Assembly (NCBI GenBank): GCA_028284565.1
Contig: JANQRM010000455.1
Location: 1-7,272, forward strand
Origin: Anaerolineae bacterium
GTDB lineage: Bacteria > Chloroflexota > Anaerolineae > Aggregatilineales > Phototrophicaceae
Length of the DNA: 7,272 nt
Direction: 5' to 3'
The notes beneath the pieces are model-generated. The model was not told where the DNA came from, did no database searches, and saw nothing but the letters and a program-made list of their open reading frames with translations. The position numbers and the translations under genes were made by a program. Shown piece after piece: positions 3,967-7,272 of this stretch. Position 1 is the first letter of the stretch; the number at the start of each line of letters is the position of its first letter.

Positions 3967-6015
3967 TTAATTCGGAATCATCGAGAACATCGGGTCAACG
4001 ATTAGCTCGTATGCATCATCTAATGCGGCATCACGATGGTATTGTGCGGCAATAACCATGGGGTCAGCGAGGAAAGCGTCAAAAGCCTCTTGGCTTGGAG
4101 CATAATAAACCCACACTTCGTCCCAGTCCTGACCATCGCCGATATAGACACCTTCTACATCCAGACGTGCTTTGGGATACACGCCATATACCAGCCCAAC
4201 TTCAAGGATGATCTCGGCGTAGACATCCATCGCTTCTTGTCCTGTACGACTTGGTTCGTTTGAGCCATTAGCATATTGTGCTTCATCGTTGTAGCGAACC
4301 ACTTGCACCAGTTCAAAAGCAGTGTCATCCGAAGCAACATTTGGCAACTCAAATTCATCTAATGAGCGCACATGCGTGACCATGACAGTACTCGCCTTAA
4401 GACCCGCATCTTTATTAACAATACGCGCTTGAAACTCAGGGTCAGCACTCATGGCGAAAAGTGCCAATGGGCACGGATATTGAACAATAGCAACGTCATC
4501 CCACGTGGTTTCCTCGCCAGCAACATCGCTTGTCACATTACCTATATAGACAGGGCGTGCGCCAATAGCCGTGAGGAATTCAGTGGGTGAATACAACGCA
4601 TTCGCTTCACGACCTGTTAGGTCGGTCTCACGCCCATCAGGATAAACAGCTTGCTCACGATACTCAATGAGATTAACCATGTAGAAAGGTCCCTCGGTGG
4701 GTGCTTGCAACATCCGCATGAGTTGTTCAGTGTTGGTCTCACCATATGAAGGACCATCATCGCCACCATCAGGACGATTACCCGTTGCCCTCATAGCTGA
4801 CGCAACATTGCTTGGATTTTCGCAGATATCAGGTGTCAATTCAATCGGTGTAGCATTGCTTGTTGTAGCAGCATCATCAACTGATGATTGCGCGATGAAT
4901 TCATTCATACGGCGTGCAATCTCTTCACCTTGGTCGTCTTGCAGGAAATGACCAGCTTCTTCGAGACGGACATGATCCCAGCCTTCACTGCCCGGAATGT
5001 GTGCAATAAGTGAATGTTGGATAAAGGGTTGTCCTAAGTTGCCACCATCATTATCCCCCCAGATTGTGAGGAAAGGTTTCTCAAATTCGCCCAGACCAGC
5101 CCAACCTGCATCCGTTACACCGCCTAATCCATTGACCAGACCAGGGAACGCACGCGCTCCACCCATCGTAATGCGCGAAGGGAAGGGCGCAGCATAAGCA
5201 GCTTCTTCTTCTGACGATAGATCAAAGTAAGTCAGCGTCTCAATAATCACCTCAGGACGGAAGCGTTCATCATTACGGGCATAATCAATCCATATTCCGA
5301 AGGAATTATCAATCAATGATGCATCTATATCAGCTGGATTGATTTCTTCACGCACAATTGGCTCTTGTTGTGCAGGCGCATTGGCGACATTGTTGTGGAA
5401 AAGATTACGAGTCAGTTCTGGGTTTTCAGGTAGTTCAGAGACCGTCTCGCCCGCAGGATAGGTCGGCAAGAAACCATTGCCAACGACGAGACGATCAAAC
5501 CAATCGGGATTTGTGCCGACGACTTGCAAACCAATCAGACTACCCCAATCCTGCACAAAGATCGTAACTCCCTCCAACTCAAGCTCTTGAATGAAAGTTT
5601 CGAGGCGTTCGACATGCCCGACGTAGCTGTAATAGTCTGGGTCAATTGGTTTGTCACTACGTCCAAAACCGAGATGATCCATCGCAATCACGCGATGTCC
5701 TTCTTCTGCGAGAATAGGAATCATCTTACGGTAGAGGTATGACCATGACGGTTGACCGTGCAGGAGCAAAATTGTTTCGCCTGATTCGCCTGAACCGACA
5801 TCGACATAGGCTTGGCGTAAACCATCAATTTCGACATAATGCGGTTCATAGTGCCAATCGGGTAAGTTTTCAAAGCAGGCATCCGGTGTACGGACAAATT
5901 CGACACTATCATCTGTTGTCATGACTACTAATTCGGCATGACAGAGGTCTTCCTGTGCTGATACAGCCCCCAATGACAGTGACAATAGTATGAGTAGACT
6001 GACAATTTTATGCAT
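3967..6015 (-). CDS. Secreted haloalkane-dehalogenase-like (HLD-I) alpha/beta hydrolase fused to two DUF1330-like domains
   Basis: A 682-residue exported protein. Residues 1-20 are a signal peptide (hydrophobic 4-17, cleavage after AVSA). Residues about 40-375 are an alpha/beta hydrolase closest to haloalkane dehalogenases, which hydrolyse carbon-halogen bonds: TPDACFENLPDW, oxyanion HGQPSW (86-91), GFGRSDKP, nucleophile D156 in VQDWG with W157 beside it, AYAAPFP (273-279) as in DhlA, acid D323 in WGDND, and H356 in EAGHFLQ. W242 in the cap may be the second halide-stabilising Trp. A Ser/Thr/Asp-rich linker (376-425) leads to two dimeric alpha/beta-barrel domains of DUF1330 type (about 426-548 with GPFYMVNLIEYRE and WDDVAIVQYP; about 565-675 with WDEVWVYYAPSQEAF). 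Normal HLDs are about 300 residues and cytoplasmic. The start has an AGAAGGA ribosome site. The gene is divergent from the TetR gene and probably under its control. Dehalogenase activity is inferred; epoxide or ester hydrolysis is possible. Confidence 0.88.
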   Translation of the reverse strand: MHKIVSLLILLSLSLGAVSAQEDLCHAELVVMTTDDSVEFVRTPDACFENLPDWHYEPHYVEIDGLRQAYVDVGSGESGETILLLHGQPSWSYLYRKMIPILAEEGHRVIAMDHLGFGRSDKPIDPDYYSYVGHVERLETFIQELELEGVTIFVQDWGSLIGLQVVGTNPDWFDRLVVGNGFLPTYPAGETVSELPENPELTRNLFHNNVANAPAQQEPIVREEINPADIDASLIDNSFGIWIDYARNDERFRPEVIIETLTYFDLSSEEEAAYAAPFPSRITMGGARAFPGLVNGLGGVTDAGWAGLGEFEKPFLTIWGDNDGGNLGQPFIQHSLIAHIPGSEGWDHVRLEEAGHFLQDDQGEEIARRMNEFIAQSSVDDAATTSNATPIELTPDICENPSNVASAMRATGNRPDGGDDGPSYGETNTEQLMRMLQAPTEGPFYMVNLIEYREQAVYPDGRETDLTGREANALYSPTEFLTAIGARPVYIGNVTSDVAGEETTWDDVAIVQYPCPLALFAMSADPEFQARIVNKDAGLKASTVMVTHVRSLDEFELPNVASDDTAFELVQVVRYNDEAQYANGSNEPSRTGQEAMDVYAEIILEVGLVYGVYPKARLDVEGVYIGDGQDWDEVWVYYAPSQEAFDAFLADPMVIAAQYHRDAALDDAYELIVDPMFSMIPN

Positions 6016-6055
6016 TGATTTTCCTTCTTCCTCAGATTATTTGACATTCATATGC

Positions 6056-6076
6056 ACCTTAATTTATTTTTAAGGT
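6056..6076. promoter_or_regulatory. Inverted repeat, candidate TetR-type operator
   Basis: ACCTTAA (6056-6062) and TTAAGGT (6070-6076) are perfect inverted arms with a seven-base AT-only spacer, 21 bases in all. It lies between the two divergent start codons, 40 bases from the hydrolase ATG, and overlaps likely promoter elements for both genes. TetR-family dimers bind sites of this size, usually in their own promoter. Binding is inferred from position and symmetry. Confidence 0.6.
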
Positions 6077-6086
6077 ACAATTGTTT

Positions 6087-6103
6087 CGTATATGATAGAT
6101 ACG
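6087..6103. promoter_or_regulatory. Second, shorter inverted repeat and likely -10 region of the TetR gene
   Basis: CGTAT (6087-6091) and ATACG (6099-6103) are inverted arms, again with a seven-base spacer. The spacer region carries TATGAT (6091-6096), a five-of-six match to the -10 consensus on the plus strand, with TTTTAA 17 bases upstream inside the first inverted repeat. A regulator on either site would cover this promoter. TTGACA hexamers also occur at 6041-6046 (plus) and 6124-6129 (minus), but no good -10 follows either. Confidence 0.35.
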
Positions 6104-6163
6104 TTATGCATTTAGCGATGTGATGTCAAGCAATTTTGAAGAAGTGAAACAAAGGTGGTGAAA

Positions 6164-6739
6164 ATGTATCATATCAAGAATGACCAACGTTCGATTCGAT
6201 CATGCGAGATGCTTTACGAGGGTTTAGCAGAATTAATGCGTGAGCAACCGTTTAACTCAATTAAAGTCAAGGATTTAGTTGAAGTCGCCAAGGTTGGGCG
6301 CACCACCTTCTATCGTAATTTCGATGAAATTGAGGATATTTTGCGACTCCGTAGTGACCAAATTTTTGAAGGTTTGATCGCTTATTTTGGAGCGTATATC
6401 CAAATAAATGGACACGAATCGCCTACTGCTTTGCTCAAACCACTGTTGCGCTATTTCTATTTGAATTCTGAGATCATTGAGTTGCTGATGATTGCCAATC
6501 GCTTAGATATCGCTCAAGCATCGTTCCGTCGTGTTTTAGAACCATTCACTTCACTAAGAGAAAAAATCTATGGTGCGGAAGCAGAATATGTAGACTATGT
6601 GTTGACCATACGCATTGGTATGGCAGTGAATATCTTAGTTCATTGGATCGAAACTGGGAAGAAACAAGCTCCTGATGAACTGGCTGATAAGCTAGTAGCG
6701 ATGATCGAGAACATGGTCACGCTCGAACAATTGTTGTGA
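6164..6739 (+). CDS. TetR/AcrR-family transcriptional regulator
   Basis: A 191-residue cytoplasmic DNA-binding protein. The N-terminal helix-turn-helix is clear: SIRSCEMLYEGLAELMREQPFNSIKVKDLVEVAKVG with the recognition-helix end TTFYRNFDE (about residues 10-55). The helical C-terminal ligand and dimer domain (about 65-191) resembles the Firmicutes-like TetR C-terminal type; the ligand cannot be read from sequence. I place the start at ATG 6164 because AGGTGGT (6153-6159) forms a near-consensus Shine-Dalgarno at the right spacing; GTG at 6155 or 6158 would add three or two residues and lie within it. It is divergent from the secreted hydrolase, with two inverted repeats between them, the usual arrangement for a local repressor that also controls itself. 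The end is convergent with the propeller gene. Confidence 0.9.
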   Translation: MYHIKNDQRSIRSCEMLYEGLAELMREQPFNSIKVKDLVEVAKVGRTTFYRNFDEIEDILRLRSDQIFEGLIAYFGAYIQINGHESPTALLKPLLRYFYLNSEIIELLMIANRLDIAQASFRRVLEPFTSLREKIYGAEAEYVDYVLTIRIGMAVNILVHWIETGKKQAPDELADKLVAMIENMVTLEQLL

Positions 6740-6783
6740 TTGTGAATAAGTTGTCTTTTGTAGTGAATAACAAATTTTCTCTG

Positions 6784-7272
6784 TCACGGAATCCACGTAG
6801 CATAGGCTCCGCCGTTGGTGGTGATTTGCTGGGCATTGCTTCCGTCCGATAGCATGAGGATGAGTTGGTCATTGCCTTCGATGGTACTTGTGACCATTAA
6901 GAAATTGCCATCGGGACTATAGGTCACTGCCCAATCGGGATAAGGCGAATCATAGAGGACTTGGGGGTTACTGCCATCGGCATCCATCCGCATGACCTGT
7001 GATGAACCTTCGCCTGCGGTGATATAGGCAATCTCGGTCCAATCAGGGCTGAACACAGCTGAGGCATCCCGTACATTGTTGTTTGTGAGCAGGGTGACTT
7101 CATTGGTCGTCAAATCGAGGAGGGCAATCTCCCATGTGCTGGCATCTTGCGGATCGCCTGTCGTGAAGAGAATGGCATCGCCATCGGGACTATAACGTGG
7201 ATGGCTGTTGCGCTTGCCATCGCTATAGACCTCTTCCTTGTCTGTGCCATCGGGACGCATCCGATAGATGTC
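6784..7272 (-). CDS. TolB/WD40-like (PD40) beta-propeller protein, C-terminal part, cut by window edge
   Basis: The last 162 residues are visible; the frame stays open through the right edge, where it reads DIYRMRPDGTDK, so the ATG at 7260 is internal and not the true start. Three blades of about 42 residues repeat the PD40 pattern: HPRYSPDGDAILFTT, SAVFSPDWTEIAYIT and AVTYSPDGNFLMVTS, each followed by a strand such as QVMRMDADGSNPQVLY, and the chain ends in ATWIP. Such propellers act as binding scaffolds, often in the periplasm or outside the cell, and are frequently fused to other domains at the N-terminus, which cannot be seen here. It is convergent with the TetR gene, 44 bases apart, with no clear terminator hairpin between them. 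No specific function can be named. Confidence 0.85.
   Translation of the reverse strand, partial: DIYRMRPDGTDKEEVYSDGKRNSHPRYSPDGDAILFTTGDPQDASTWEIALLDLTTNEVTLLTNNNVRDASAVFSPDWTEIAYITAGEGSSQVMRMDADGSNPQVLYDSPYPDWAVTYSPDGNFLMVTSTIEGNDQLILMLSDGSNAQQITTNGGAYATWIP

Noticed and set aside
6740..6783. GTGAATAA occurring twice between the TetR and propeller genes
   Set aside because: The copies are direct, not inverted, so they form no hairpin, and two eight-base AT-rich matches can arise by chance.

Overview
The window reads as ordinary bacterial chromosome carrying some accessory material. It holds parts of two edge genes (pyruvate dehydrogenase E1 alpha on the left, a TolB/WD40-like propeller on the right), two housekeeping genes (recO and efp, convergent), a conserved protein of unknown function followed by a broken small gene, and a divergent pair made of a TetR-type regulator and a secreted haloalkane-dehalogenase-like fusion protein. 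There is no rRNA, tRNA, CRISPR array or transposase. A Chloroflexota (Anaerolineae-like) host is my best guess, from the look of the proteins and the intergenic repeat style, but nothing in the window proves it.

Layout. 1-383 (-): start of the E1 alpha gene, with a good ribosome binding site and an extended -10 promoter. 384-594: a divergent intergenic region. 595-1614 (+): conserved hypothetical protein containing an internal duplication around a WxGWxxxW motif. 1619-1812 (+): a short acidic reading frame, tightly coupled to the gene before it, broken by one missing base at an A5 run. 1813-2260: a 448-base non-coding stretch with a candidate promoter, two clusters of short CTRA repeats, and three hairpins between them. 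2261-3031 (+): recO, whose zinc-binding cysteines are mostly lost. 3032-3119: a palindrome between the convergent recO and efp. 3120-3680 (-): efp, with arginine at the position that receives post-translational modification in other bacteria. 3681-3966: efp promoter and the terminator of the hydrolase gene. 3967-6015 (-): secreted haloalkane dehalogenase (HLD-I type) fused to two DUF1330-like barrel domains. 6016-6163: operator and promoter region with two inverted repeats. 6164-6739 (+): TetR-type regulator. 6784-7272 (-): C-terminal part of a beta-propeller protein.

The one functional unit that can be inferred is the regulator/hydrolase divergon. The TetR protein probably binds the inverted repeats between the two start codons and controls both itself and the exported hydrolase. 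The hydrolase has a complete catalytic triad, a Trp next to the nucleophile, and a C-terminal pair of dimeric alpha/beta-barrel domains; I know of no described enzyme with this arrangement, and it is the best candidate here for something new. The other genes look like independent transcription units.
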